Source of the DNA: Corylus avellana
Lineage: Eukaryota; Streptophyta; Magnoliopsida; Fagales; Betulaceae
Assembly: GCF_901000735.1 (NCBI RefSeq)
Contig: NC_081550.1
Coordinates: 2,934,669-2,998,668 of the forward strand
Length of the DNA: 64,000 bases
Direction of reading: 5' to 3'
Position 1 is the first letter of the stretch; every line of letters begins with the position of its first letter. The notes under the pieces are model-generated. The model did no database searches. It saw only the letters and a program-made list of their open reading frames with translations, and was not told the DNA's origin. Both the position numbers and the translations under genes were made by a program. This document shows, piece by piece, positions 25,992 to 36,811 of this stretch.

Positions 25992-26520
25992 TGTTAGAGT
26001 ATTTCATAAAAGTTCAGTTTAAAACTATTACTGAATTACAATTGAAGAATATCACTGAGTGACACTTGAAAACTGTCACTGAGTTACAAGTGAATAATTA
26101 AAGATTATCACCTAACTAACCTAGCTAGAATAGAAGTTTATTTGTATCCCACATGATTCTCCTATAAATAGGAGCATGTTATATTGTAAATATCACTCAG
26201 ATAAATAAGAGCTTAATGTAGCCTTAGGCAGGGATGGAACCATCTTTGAATTTGGGGCAACCAAGGGCTAAATTTTTTTTTTTGAGGACCAATTGGCAAA
26301 AAATACCTTAAATTAGTTTTTTTTATCAAATTTTTTTTTTTTTGCCTTAATTTTTTTTTCTTGTAATTTGGGGGGACCTTGGCCACTACCGGTCCCCCTA
26401 GATCCATTAGATCAATATCTAGCCTAAGGCTTAATCTTATGGATGTAGATCATATACCGAATCACGTTTATCTTTGTGTCGTTATCTTATTATTTCTTAT
26501 TTATTTCATACGTTCTCACA
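25992..26520 (+). mobile_element. Copia-like LTR (solo or remnant), interrupted by a nested insertion
   Basis: It begins TGTTAGAGTATTTC and has a CTATAAATAGGAG promoter-like segment. It continues after the nested insertion with TTAATCTTATGGATGTAGAT and AATCACGTTTATCTTTGTGT, which resemble the U5 part of Copia LTRs in dicot trees. The 3' boundary at CTCACA is a guess. No primer-binding site or coding domain follows, so this is probably a solo LTR or relic. Confidence 0.55.
26218..26428. mobile_element. Non-autonomous element nested in the LTR
   Basis: A 211-bp insert is flanked on both sides by GCTTAAT (26211-26217 and 26429-26435), a candidate 7-bp target duplication. Its ends carry AGCCTTAGGC and GCCTAAGGCT as an inverted pair. 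The interior has GGGATGGAACCATCTTTG and ACCGGTCCCCCTAGATCCAT, phrases that recur in a fragment near 39890-39930. Superfamily is not assigned. Confidence 0.5.
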
Positions 26521-26560
26521 TGTTAGAAATTTCTCACAAATGGTGCAATTCATTAATGAA

Positions 26561-26562
<2 letters not shown>

Positions 26563-26614
<52 letters not shown>
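26563..26614. repeat. (AT)26 microsatellite
   Basis: Uninterrupted AT dinucleotide run of about 52 bp. It creates spurious Ile/Tyr-rich ORFs in the neighbouring frames. Confidence 0.95.
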
Positions 26615-26616
<2 letters not shown>

Positions 26617-27128
26617 TTTTCATTTATTTATATATTTCTTCTTCTTTTTTTCCTCTCTCTTTTTGGATGAATAGTAGTTTCTTACTTTTTGCTCAAACTG
26701 AGAATGGACAAATCATTTATAATAGTTAGATCTGATTATTATTAGCATTTTTTTCTCCCTAGCAGAATATATATTTTGTAGATTTTCTTTATAGTATGAA
26801 TAGTTAAATAGGCTAATTAGCATATTCAATATTCATACTATAAACTTTGTTTATTATTATTTTTCTATTTCTTTCTTTCCTTTATTACTTTCTCTCTCCT
26901 CCTCTTTCTTTCACATTGTCTCTCACACAAAATAACATTTTAAAAAATAAAGAGTATAATAGATAATATGTTGGAGTGCGTATAGAAAAATGAGTAGTTA
27001 AATTAAAAATTTATATTTTTTCAGTAGCTATTTTGATTATTTTTATTGGAGATTGGATTTATCTCAGAGATTCGCTAATTTAAATAATTAGTGATAATGC
27101 ACCTTCTCCAACTATATAAGACAATGTT

Positions 27129-27157
27129 CACGTGAAATGAATGGTAAAGTTCACGTG
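27129..27157. promoter_or_regulatory. Two TTCACGTGA G-box copies upstream of the lipid-transfer-like gene
   Basis: GTTCACGTGA occurs twice, with CACGTG cores at 27129-27134 and 27152-27157, about 260-280 bp upstream of the start codon at 27413. CACGTG is the G-box/ABRE core bound by bZIP and bHLH factors. The close pair is what ABA- or light-responsive promoters often show. Function is inferred from the motif and position only. Confidence 0.5.
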
Positions 27158-27347
27158 ATGCTAACATGCATATTGTCCCCATCATCATACATAACAAATT
27201 CTTAGCTAAAAAGCAAAATTAGTCCAAAACGCAACCATCTATCCAAAACTGATCCTACACAGCTCACTTTCTCATTGCCAATTTCAAGCCCAATTCAGTC
27301 ATTTCAACCCTCCATGCAAATAGATAAAGTAATCCTCAATCTCATTC

Positions 27348-27353
27348 TATAAA
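27348..27353 (+). promoter_or_regulatory. Probable TATA box of the lipid-transfer-like gene
   Basis: TATAAA lies 60 bp upstream of the ATG at 27413, a spacing that would leave a leader of about 30 bp. Another TATATAAG lies further upstream near 27113 but is far for a short leader. Confidence 0.45.
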
Positions 27354-27412
27354 TTAATTAATCTAGGGCACATAGAATTAGGATTAATTAGAGGTGGCCG
27401 GGAGAGCTAGAG

Positions 27413-27997
27413 ATGGCAAAAATCGGTTGCTTTTCTTTGGCAGTCTTGGTGGTTGCCGGAATACTATTGATGATCTCATCGTCCGGCAATGGTGAGCAAG
27501 TGATAATGGGCAAAGGTTGTGAGGGTGATGTGCTAGGGCTTGCGTCACAGTGCGAGAAGTATGTGCGTAAATCGGGGCCGAAGATTAAGCCATCGTGGGG
27601 CTGCTGTGCGGTGGTCAAGAATGCTGACGTGCCATGCGTGTGCAGTTTAGTTAACAAAGAAATCGAGCAGGTGATTGATATGGAGAAGGTGGTCTACGTG
27701 GCTCGCAGCTGTGGTAAAACAGTTGCACCAGGAACTAAATGTGGAAGTAAGTTTTTTTATATATATATTAAATTTTTTATGTGGTGTAGGATGTTATTAT
27801 CATTTTGAGTTAGGTTAGATTTAAGGTAAAATTCTAACTAATAAGTGAAAAGGGTAAGGTAAATTACAAGAACATTGAACATTTAATTAAGGGAATAAGT
27901 GTGGTTTTCGCTTATTATTATTATTATTATTGAAAAAAGGACATACTAATTAATGTTGTGATTTTCAGGTTATTCTGTCCCACCGCCACAGGCATGA
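27413..27997 (+). CDS. Secreted 8-cysteine lipid-transfer/protease-inhibitor-like protein
   Basis: Two exons, 27413-27746 and 27969-27997, joined by a GTAAGT...CAG intron, encode 120 residues. Residues 1 to about 27 form a signal peptide (ILLMISSSGNG end). The mature part has the eight-cysteine motif at 36, 47, 64-65, 75, 77, 100 and 110, i.e. C-C-CC-CxC-C-C, the four-disulfide fold of the nsLTP/2S albumin superfamily. The stretch IDMEKVVYVARSCGK and the short tail YSVPPPQA resemble the Arabidopsis At5g55450/At4g33550-like group, which is related to DIR1-type proteins; lipid binding is known for the fold, not shown here. Val occupies the x of CxC. It stands alone between repeat blocks. The ATG has a plausible TATA box 60 bp upstream. 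Confidence 0.88.
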
Positions 27998-28480
27998 AAT
28001 CAAGTCGAAGAAAAAGAGGGGGAAAATAACGATGGTGCTTAATTACGTATACGACATGTCTTTCAGTGTACTCAGCACACTATCATATATTGTTTTCCCT
28101 AAGTAATATTGGTCTACCAATTAACTAAGAAGTAATGGAGATTTGTACTCGCTTTGAATATGATACAAAACCTCTATATTTGTATCGAGTATTATTATAA
28201 TCGTGCGTTATATGATTGTTATATAATTAGAATGACGTAAAAATGAACAATTTTTATCATTCATATTTTTTCATTTGATGACAACATATGAATGATCAAA
28301 AGTTTTCATTGGACTTAAATCAAATTTCATAAAATATCAAGTTCTAAAAATTATTTCCCAAAAAACAAATTTATTTTATTTTTTCTTTTTTATACACAGA
28401 CACCACCGAACAAAAAAAAAAAAAAAACATATTTTCCCCATGGGTGGCCAGGGTAGTCGATCACCCATGGGGATTAAAGA

Positions 28481-28520
<40 letters not shown>

Positions 28521-29242
28521 GCATTTAAAAAAAAATGATATTCTATTCTTATAGGAATAAGTAATGATGTACAATCAAACAATAGAATAACTATTTCATT
28601 CTAAGGCTATTCTTGTCTACCAAACATGACCTATATTGCAAACGAGACTTTGAACATATTCCGTGCCGAATTCCAGAAGCTTAGATATATAAATTTAATT
28701 ATTTAGTTAATACTTTAACACTCTCTTTCACGTGTAAATTCAATCTCGTACATCTCTTAATTCAATTAACCTTTTTTTATTAGCCTCTTAATTAATTCAA
28801 TTATCACAATCACAATTTAGATGGCTCTTATGGTGGCTAGTGGCTCATGATATATATGACTGGATTTGAAGATAAATACAGCAAGCCCAACTCTCTCTAT
28901 CCCCATCAAGTTTTCAAGCCCAAGTGCAAATATCTTGTTTAATGAGAAATGTGAAACTAATAAATAGAATACAAAAAAAAAAAAAACAAATTAAATAGGA
29001 TTATTACAAAAATCGTTATCATACTTAAATCCCTTTCTTCAAGTAAACCCAACTCTCATTCTAAAACAGCTGATGTATGATTCTATCACTATTTATAGCT
29101 ACCCCTTAATTAAATTCATTTTTCACTCACACTATTTTGTGGCCCCATATTCGTCTCTATCACCATTTAAACCAGACCAAGTATTCTATCACCATATTCG
29201 TCTATATCCCCCTCTCCCGCTCTTTGAATAAAAAAAAAAAAA
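27998..29242. other. Intergenic DNA downstream of the lipid-transfer-like gene
   Basis: This holds the gene's 3' region and AT-rich repeats. An (AAT)n microsatellite of about 13 units lies at 28482-28519, and a GGTGGCCAGGG...CCCATGGGG palindrome-rich phrase at 28438-28475. No gene is recognised. Confidence 0.55.
28482..28519. repeat. (AAT)n microsatellite
   Basis: About 13 uninterrupted AAT units; the minus-strand frame reads as a run of Ile. Confidence 0.9.
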
Positions 29243-29806
29243 TGCTAGAATCTAATAAAAATTTAATATTTTGTTCATAAAAGTCTATGTGGCAAGATGT
29301 CACATCATCTTTTTTTTTTTTTTTTTTTTGTTTCGTCTTTTTTTCTCCACAAAAAAGAAAAAGAAAAAGAAAAAGAAAAATGATAAAGTCACAACTTAAA
29401 CTCATCTTTGGCCCAACTTTTCTCTTAAGTTTTTTTTTTTAAAAAAAAAACTGCCTATGGACGAGAGAGAGAGTCTTAAACTAGAGAGAGAGAAAAATTT
29501 GGTCTAGAAGTTGAGTCAAAGTTGGGTTTAAGCTTGCCATGTGAACTTTTATAGGTAAAATGTAGAGTTTTTATTAGGAAAAATGTTAAGGTCACAACAC
29601 AAATCCAACTTATGGCCAACTTCTCTTCTACGTATCATCTAAAAAAAAAAATTTTGAGAGAGAAGATTTTGGGATTATGAAAATTTGGGAAAAAAGACAA
29701 TTTGTTTAGTTTAAAATTTAAATTTTTTTACACGTAGGAGATAAGTTGGCTATGAGTTGGGTTTGTGTTGTGTCCGTATTAAACCTCTTTTATTAGATTC
29801 TAGAAT
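29243..29806. mobile_element. Composite nested fold-back elements
   Basis: The outer ends are exact inverted copies (CTAGAATCTAATAAAA at 29245-29260 and its complement near 29789-29804). Inside, 29251-29297 pairs with 29533-29579 (AAAAGTCTATGTGGCAAG against CTTGCCATGTGAACTTTT). A second inverted pair spans 29582-29780 (CACAACACAAATCCAACTTA against its mirror). At least two MITE-like hairpins therefore lie nested or side by side. No coding capacity was seen. Confidence 0.6.
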
Positions 29807-30044
29807 TTCTAAAAAAAAAAAAAAAATTAAATTAAAAAAAAATAAAAAAATACCAAGTGTTTGGATATAAACCCCCAGCAGTCAGCACCCAACTTTAAAA
29901 GATAGACAAAAGCACATATATTGATAAAAGAGTTTCTACCATTTATTTTTTCATAGGAGAATATCCAGTGAATTTTTATAATTGTTGTTGTTGTTGATTT
30001 TTTTTTTTTTTTTTAAAAAAAAACTGTTATTATTATTATTAATA

Positions 30045-30410
30045 CTAAGACTCTGTTTGTTTCGTTGAAAAATGTTTTTCGCTGAAAAATGATTTCTTGA
30101 AAACTATTTCTGAGTATTTTGATGCGTACGAAAAATCACAATATATATATATCAAACTTTAAATTATGAAAATATTCCAAGTAGGTCGTGGTCGAGCCTT
30201 GCGATGTCCTGATCGGGTCCCGACAAGTCCTAGAAGAGCCCCGGTCAGATCCTGGCGTGGTCCCGATCAGCTCCCCCGATTAGGCCTCAGCGGGGTTCGG
30301 GTTAAGTCCTGACGCGGTCCTGGTCGAGTCTCGGTGCGGTTTGGGCACCAAAAAATTCAAAAAACATTTTCTAAAAATCAATTTACGCAAAAACAAACAA
30401 AACTCAAAAT
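30045..30410. mobile_element. MITE-like element carrying a GC-rich degenerate minisatellite
   Basis: The ends GACTCTGTTTGTTTCG and AAAACAAACAAAACTC are imperfect inverted repeats, a hAT-like tip. Between them, 30183-30350 is sharply GC-rich and made of variants of a GGTCCTGGTCGAGTC / GGTCCCGATCAG word. It stands out against the AT-rich surroundings. It is non-coding. Confidence 0.5.
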
Positions 30411-33340
30411 TAATTTGCTCTTCGTATATCTTGTTGTAAATGTGGTACTTGTATCATAATAGTAACTTTGGACCAAAAAAAAAAAAAAAAAATAGTCCTT
30501 TTCCCAATCATGAAGATTAAAAAAAGTGAGTGTTGCTGCCTACTGCCTAGTTGATTGTTCGTTCCTTGCTGTTTCTGTCGCTTTGGGTGTTTCTGTCCTT
30601 TTGTCTTGTGTTTGTTCTTTCTTAGTTGTTCTGGCCCTTCTGGTCCCCTGTTTCTTTTTGTTGCTCTGGGTTTCTTTGTATTCTTTTTTACAGTTCTATT
30701 AACGGGTTTATTCACAAATTTTATTTATTTATTTATTTATTTTTTTAAAAAAAAAACTAAAGAGATTTACTATCACATCCTATATTTCTTGACGTTGCAT
30801 GAAAACCGACATATTAACCCCAAAAAAAATTTAGAGAAATGATAAAATTTATTTTTTTCAACTATCTTTTAATCATCTCTATATAGTAAATAAATAAAAC
30901 CTTCATTCATTTTGTGCGAAACTCACATAAGTTCATAAATTTAATAGTTGATTCATTCAATTTTTTTTAAAAAAAATGATGTGCAACAATGTTGTGGTGT
31001 AAAAAATTATGATCTTTTAGGTAAAAACTGGTCATGTTTGGAATGAAATGGAGTTGAACTGTTATGAGGCAGGTATATTGGGCCTTGTGGATAGGCTCAG
31101 CTTTGTCAGTGCTTGACAACTTCCCACCAAATGAATTGATAGCTTTTCATATGCGTATTCCACTCCGTACACCACTTTCCCTGATGTAGGGCGATTTGGT
31201 CTCAGGATTTTCATACAGCGCCAAAAGATTTCATCGGATAAATCAGCAGATACCACAATCATAAATAGTCTTATTCTTTGATTTAAACGATTTCGTTTTT
31301 GTTTCGGTTCATATTGTAACAAAAATTGATTAATGTGAAAAAAAAAATGAGAATGTTTTTTTTTTTTTTTTTTGAAAAAGTGAAAAATGAAGAATGTTTG
31401 GTTTTGAAAAATGAAATTTTTTTTTTTTATAATAGGTTTTTTTATTTGAATAGTAATAAAAAGTAATTGATGTAATGTAAAAAGTAAGAATGTTAGAAAA
31501 ATAAAAAAGTGAAATTGTCTTGCCTTTGCCGAAACTTGTTTACCAAACAGACCCTTAGGTTTGTGGTGATGATCATATGCTCCTTGATGCTATCATTGAA
31601 AGTTCTAATCAAATTGGAAAAAAGTTACATCGGATCAAAACACCAAAAAAGAGGTGGGCTCACCAACAACGGATTACAGATCCAATACAAAAATAACAGT
31701 GCAGAACAATCAAAGAATATGAAATAGACTAAACAAGTGACTCGATCCTTTATGAATGACAGCATAAAGTGATTACTCAAGCAAAAAGGTCCCAGATAAG
31801 AGCACCAACACTATTTAAAGGTGTACGAATTTTAAGAGGTCCCGTCAAACCTATCTGAATCCCTACTAGGAAACTGCAATGACCACTATAAAGAAGCTGA
31901 GGCGAGAAAGAAACTGTCAAAATTCGATGAAGTAGTTAAGGATGAAGTGAAATGGATACATAATATCAATGTTAGATTCTTGATAAAGAGTGTAAGGGAA
32001 GATGGCCTAGAACTCTAGAAGACCAATGGTGGACTTGACACAAAGCGGTCTAATATTTGGCTCTCCTGCTTGATTTAGTGGTTTTAAAATATGTGATTAG
32101 GAAAAATAACAATTTTAAAATATAGTTAATAAAAAAGTGATTTTTAAAAATCCACCAATTCAAGGAGATTTTGGATGATGTTCTCCACCCTCGTTAGGTA
32201 GTTGTGCCTGGGTATCCTGTTTTTTTCTGTTTATCTCTTTCACTTTTGAGATAGTTTACTGTATTTTTCTTGAGAAACAAACAAATAAAACATCCTATAC
32301 TCAACCAACCAACCACATAACAACAGAGAAAAAAAAAAAAAAAAAACTCAACAATTAATTACATCCTCGAAGAATCCCCATGATCTAACCAACCATCTTT
32401 TAGAAGAAGACTGAAAACTAGACAATGTTCTAACCCAAAAGAGAATATTAGAGAGAAAATTAACTACTTTTTTCACCTTGCTATGAAAGATCCTAGAATG
32501 TTTTTCATACCAACAAAGTTTAAAAAAGATTTCTCCATTGGATGGTTTCCTCCCAACAACTATTGAGCTAAGAAAGATTGCACTTATGATAAAGGAGGAG
32601 CTTTTCAGCTACAATGGCAAGAGCTTTGTTATTTCTTCTCAACAGAACCAACACCTCCCTTCACATGGCACAATTTCTCTGTAAATCATAATATCTTAAT
32701 CTTGGTCGCCAATACTTCAATAGAGTCAACTTTTTTTTCTTTTTTTCTTTTAGCTACCTGGAACCTATTCTTTACCAGAAGGAGGACTGCTGGGATGAGA
32801 AATGCATGCAAATGGAATGCTATGGAAGAACTTTCTTCATATGGGGTTCCCCTTTGTTTTCTTAGAAATTTCCAGGCTTTAATTCTATCTGGTATCCATA
32901 GAATGGAGATATATGCAGAAATGATTAACCAGATGCAGGCATTGTCTAGATGTACTCAGGAGACAATTCTTTGGGAGTGAAATCACTGCTGAATGCAATT
33001 ACAAGCACCATACTAAAGTTTAATCCATGTAATTTGAGGCTGCAATATTTGTAATTAAATTGCAGAAAAATGCCTAGAGAGATCCATTATGATAAATGCA
33101 AAAAATTAGTTCATAAATATACAAGCCAAACATTGGTTAAGGTTCCATTAGATATAAAATGAGAAGAATTAAACAAATTCTATATGTAGGTAATAAAAGA
33201 AGATGGCCTTTTTTGGCTGGGTAATTGGAGGACCATCAGAACACTCTTAACAGTATTCAATTGCAGATGAACAAAATTCTCTCATACAAAAAGAAAAAAG
33301 AAAAAAATTACTAAAACCTGGGAGATCAGTAATTCAGATC
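30411..33340. other. Repeat-rich intergenic DNA, no gene recognised
   Basis: The longest frames, including an 86-codon minus ORF at 31062-31322 and a 92-codon plus ORF at 32702-32980, show no family signature I recognise. Homopolymer runs (30476-30491, 31357-31374, 32330-32346) break up the stretch. The 3' UTR of the minus-strand SCL3 gene should lie just below 33341. Confidence 0.5.
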
Positions 33341-34765
33341 TCATTTCCTACACCTCCAAGCCGATATTGAAAACAAGGCTCGGTCTTGCCAGCATATTAC
33401 CACACAACCATTCTCTTCCTTGATCTTATACCCATCACAACCATAACCTTGCAACAACCCCCTTGCTTGCAACATACCATAATAGCTCAAAGGCACATTC
33501 CCAAACCCAGCCAAATCAAGCCTTTGGATCCACTTCTCAAGCTTTTCATGCCTTTCTTTCCTCTCAGCTCCTTCACATGCTATGATGTTCTTGATTTCCT
33601 CCCCAAACAGCATCTTCTCCACCTTCAATCTCTCCAATGACGTTCTTGGGACTGTAGACTCCAAACAATCAAACAGTGCTGCATAAGAGTAAAGAGCTTC
33701 CAATAGCCTCTCCATTAGAGTTGATCCATTGTGGTTAGAATCTTGTTCTGCTATTACCATGAGCTTCGGTGTCAAACCCCACAACGCATTAAGGAAGCTA
33801 TCCATCTTTGCTGAAGCATTTAAAGATATAGGCGATGATGAGGCTGAGTCAGGACTCTGGCTATGCCCGTTAACCATATCTTTCTCAAGCAGCTCACCCA
33901 ATGTGCTTTGGTTAATTTGCAGGACTCTAGGTAAATGACTTCCATTCAGATTCTTTGATGCAAGTGGGGATTTCTTTCTCAAGAGTTCATCATCAGAGGC
34001 CAACAGGGAATGCAATTGGAAAACTGAGCTGATCGCTAGAGCCTCCCCGGTTTTGACACGGAGTTTGTCAAAATCAAGATTATCTATTTTGCTAACCACG
34101 GCATTGAACTGAAATGGGATATCCAGTTTTTCAGCTTCCTCAGTCAGTTTATACGCCATTTGGTCCAATATCTCTTTCTGTTGATGAACTCCAGTGATTC
34201 TCAAATGGGGTGGGCCTTCAGGCCGTATACTCAAAACTTGAAGAAGTGCAATCCATTGGGCAGGTTCAGCTGCATTCAGGTCAATTATGTGAACCATCTT
34301 TTCCCCTTCCATGGCTTCAATAATAGCCTGGTTTGAGAGCACATAGGTCAACTTCAAGAAGGGAAACAGCTCAAAAAACAGTTTCTGAACAAGAATTTCT
34401 TCAGAAACCAATGTTATTCTAGTGGAATTGAGGGCCTTGTGAAGACCAGGCCAAGCTTTCAGGATTCTATCGGCAAGTGCCTCAGTGAAATATGCAGCTA
34501 TGCGCTGCATGGTATCACCATCAGGAGAGGCGAGTTGGGAGATTTGCTCAAGGGCAATATTTGCATTTTCAAGGCTACCGGCAGCAACATGATTTGCACA
34601 AGTGAGCAACAAGTGGATCAAATACAAACCCCGCTCTTCAGATTTAAGTTCTTTAAGCCATGGGTATGGTGATCCTAAGCTAGGAGGAAGTGACATCATG
34701 GAAAATAATTGGAGAGGCGACGAAGTTACAGACGAAGACCCTTCGTCTTGAAACATTGGTCCCAT
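33341..34765 (-). CDS. SCL3: GRAS-family regulator SCARECROW-LIKE 3
   Basis: Single coding exon of 474 residues; Arabidopsis SCL3 has about 482. Family knowledge: SCL3 is a nuclear GRAS co-regulator that antagonises DELLA proteins and integrates gibberellin signalling in root endodermis. Visible GRAS blocks in order are the LHRI region (GLYLIHLLLTCANHVAAGSL, about 46-65), the VHIID motif (VHIIDLNAAEPAQW, 158-171), the RITGV segment, the central leucine-rich and PFYRE-like region, and a C-terminal SAW block ending FSISAWRCRK. I chose the ATG at 34765 because MFQDEGSSSV aligns with the family N-terminus. The frame stays open to an upstream ATG at 34846 (27 more residues, cysteine-rich, no family counterpart), which is probably leader. 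A likely 5' UTR intron lies upstream. Intact and probably functional. Confidence 0.96.
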   Translation of the reverse strand: MGPMFQDEGSSSVTSSPLQLFSMMSLPPSLGSPYPWLKELKSEERGLYLIHLLLTCANHVAAGSLENANIALEQISQLASPDGDTMQRIAAYFTEALADRILKAWPGLHKALNSTRITLVSEEILVQKLFFELFPFLKLTYVLSNQAIIEAMEGEKMVHIIDLNAAEPAQWIALLQVLSIRPEGPPHLRITGVHQQKEILDQMAYKLTEEAEKLDIPFQFNAVVSKIDNLDFDKLRVKTGEALAISSVFQLHSLLASDDELLRKKSPLASKNLNGSHLPRVLQINQSTLGELLEKDMVNGHSQSPDSASSSPISLNASAKMDSFLNALWGLTPKLMVIAEQDSNHNGSTLMERLLEALYSYAALFDCLESTVPRTSLERLKVEKMLFGEEIKNIIACEGAERKERHEKLEKWIQRLDLAGFGNVPLSYYGMLQARGLLQGYGCDGYKIKEENGCVVICWQDRALFSISAWRCRK

Positions 34766-34878
34766 ACAACAATCACAACAATTTGGGGAACTGAGAAAAA
34801 AAGACAGACTATCTTCAACAAAAAGAGAAGAAAACTCACTCCACAAAATGATCTAAATGATGAGGAAGTCCGGGTCTT

Positions 34879-35329
34879 CTAAGGAAACATCATATCCCTC
34901 ATGCAAGAGCCAAATTTGCATGAAATCATAAATAGAGAAAAATGGTTAGCCCCCTGTCACCATTCGCAAGAACAAAGCAAAAGAATACAGATTCAGAGCC
35001 CGTGAGGGCTTAGTTATAAGTCTAAGAAGGCTAAGGATCTACCAAATTCGCCAGATCAAGCATGCAAGGAAAGGAGAACAGGCAAAACAAGTAGAAGGGT
35101 AAGATCAAACAACAGGCGGAACCCAAATCAAAGAAAGTTATCAGAAAGGCAATTTTCACTAGAACTAGAACTCAAAACGGTTATAGAATATTTTTTCATC
35201 AATTAAGCTCAAATTCACAGAGGAAAGCATCTAAGCGGTCACAGAAGAAACAGAGTAGACAAACAGAACCAGCTCAACCAAACCAGAACCAGAACTAGCC
35301 AACTAAAACAAGAACAGCCAAATCCTTAC
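34879..35329 (-). other. Probable intron in the 5' UTR of SCL3
   Basis: Reading minus, a good donor (CCCA|GTAAGG) precedes a T-rich acceptor (TTTCCTTAG|AAGACC) about 450 bp further on, 113 bp before the chosen ATG. Leader introns are common in plant GRAS genes. RNA evidence is lacking. Confidence 0.5.
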
Positions 35330-35589
35330 TGGGTTTTGCAATTGATCAAGAACCCAGATGGTGGCCCACGAGAATTCCAAAGATTGCTTCTCCAACCCCC
35401 CTCTCTTTTGAAACAGCTGTTGTTGTGGGTTTCTTCCTGGGTTTCCTCTGTTTCTCTCCCACAGAAAAATTCAATCCCCCTTAATTAAAGTTGCTCTCTT
35501 TGTAAGGGCTTGTCCATGGCTACGTTGTCGACAATGCGTGGGGGGTCCTTTTGTCGTTACTGTTTTGTTGTCCTTCACTCTAAGTGGAA

Positions 35590-35680
35590 TATGGAATTTT
35601 GTGAGTAGGTGAGAGAGCCTTCTCTCCCTCTCTCTCTCTCTCCCCAAAACTCTGTCTTTCTCTCTCTAGAAATTGTCTTT
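35590..35680 (-). promoter_or_regulatory. GA/CT-rich tract at the SCL3 5' end
   Basis: CT repeats on the plus strand (GAGA-type on the gene strand) cluster at about 35620-35670, upstream of the presumed leader exon. Such tracts are frequent in plant core promoters and leaders and may bind BPC/GAGA factors. The role is inferred. Confidence 0.4.
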
Positions 35681-36454
35681 ATTTTCTCGCTCTGAAACTT
35701 CCACTTCTGTGGTTTTTTGTCTTCATATAAGGTGACTAGGGAATCAGGGCTGGCCTAATCGACTTTTTATTATTCCCAGAGGTTACATGAATCCAAACAT
35801 GCCCTAACAAAGACAAACAAAGTCCTGAGTCTTGTTTCCTAGTGGGGCAAGTGTGGGAATTGCAAGGAGGCTCCCCAAGATGCTTCCAAGAACCCCATTT
35901 TGTTTTCTTTTCAAAGGCAATGACCATACAATTGGTATTATCTTCTCAAGTTAAGACAAAGAGACAAGGAGGTTAGGGAAAAAGCCAAAAGTAGATACCA
36001 CATTTATCTTTACTTGTGGAGTCTTAGGTGTCAATATTCAAATCTTTGTTTTCTTCCTATTTTTTTCCTTTTATTTTATACATAAAAAATAATAATGAAG
36101 AAATTATCTATTTGCCATGTCATAATCTTTGGGTTTTCAGGATTGTACCACGTTATCTCATACACCTAGTAAATCCAATCACAAATCGCCAGGTTAAGAA
36201 TCCTTTGCATGATCTCATAATATCACGAAATCTTGTGTTTGTGATTAGGGTTTAAAGTTTTTTGGATTTTAGGGTTTCGGTTTATATATTCAAAGTCATA
36301 CAAACGATAATCTTCAAGGTCACATCTACTGAATTTATTTGGTAAAAAATTAATTTTGACATTGCAAAGTTTCAAGTCAAAAGAGAATAATTATTGACCT
36401 CTTTCCCTTTGCTAAACAATCGAGTAATTAAAGGCATCATGTATATTGTATTTG
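35680..36454. other. Upstream intergenic DNA of SCL3
   Basis: No gene recognised. Short ORFs only, with no repeat boundary that could be fixed. Confidence 0.5.
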
Positions 36455-36811
36455 TGGTATAGGATGCAAGTTGAGGGTGTTATATCAATAACGAAGATAC
36501 ATGATTAGGTCGGTATAAGATTATATAGGTAAATCATAATCATATTCATTTTATTAAATGGGTCATAACCATAACCCACTAAATATGTGTTGGGTTCGTG
36601 TCGGGTTCGCGAATCGTGTAAAAAATTGTCAGTCATAAATGTTGCAGATAGGTCAGTCACAAGTTCCTAACCTAATTCAATTTAATTAAACAACCCATCA
36701 ACTATGAAATATGATAATCTCCGGTTAGTTATATTGAATTGGTGTTTTTGTCTTTTTCACTTTTAAGATGACAAAAATACCTCTTCAATATAACTAACGG
36801 GATATTATCCG
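36455..36811. repeat. Dispersed repeat copy followed by a fold-back MITE
   Basis: The stretch 36455-36650 resembles the stretches near 2200-2500 and 3370-3510 (GTGTTGGGTTCGTGTCGGGT phrase). Directly after it, 36713-36811 is an inverted repeat: GGTTAGTTATATTGAA against TTCAATATAACTAACG. It is followed by CCGGTTCAAATGAACCGG. A related copy with both ends lies at 41151-41299. Confidence 0.55.

Noticed and set aside
26379..26729. 116-codon plus-strand frame with a long Tyr-Ile run
   Set aside because: Created by the (AT)26 microsatellite reading through the LTR end.
30410..30715. 101-codon minus-strand Lys/Arg/Gln-rich frame
   Set aside because: Composition follows T- and CTT-rich plus-strand DNA beside a MITE-like element; no conserved pattern.
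31062..31322. 86-codon minus-strand frame
   Set aside because: Unrecognised, isolated, no splice partners; kept only as intergenic DNA.
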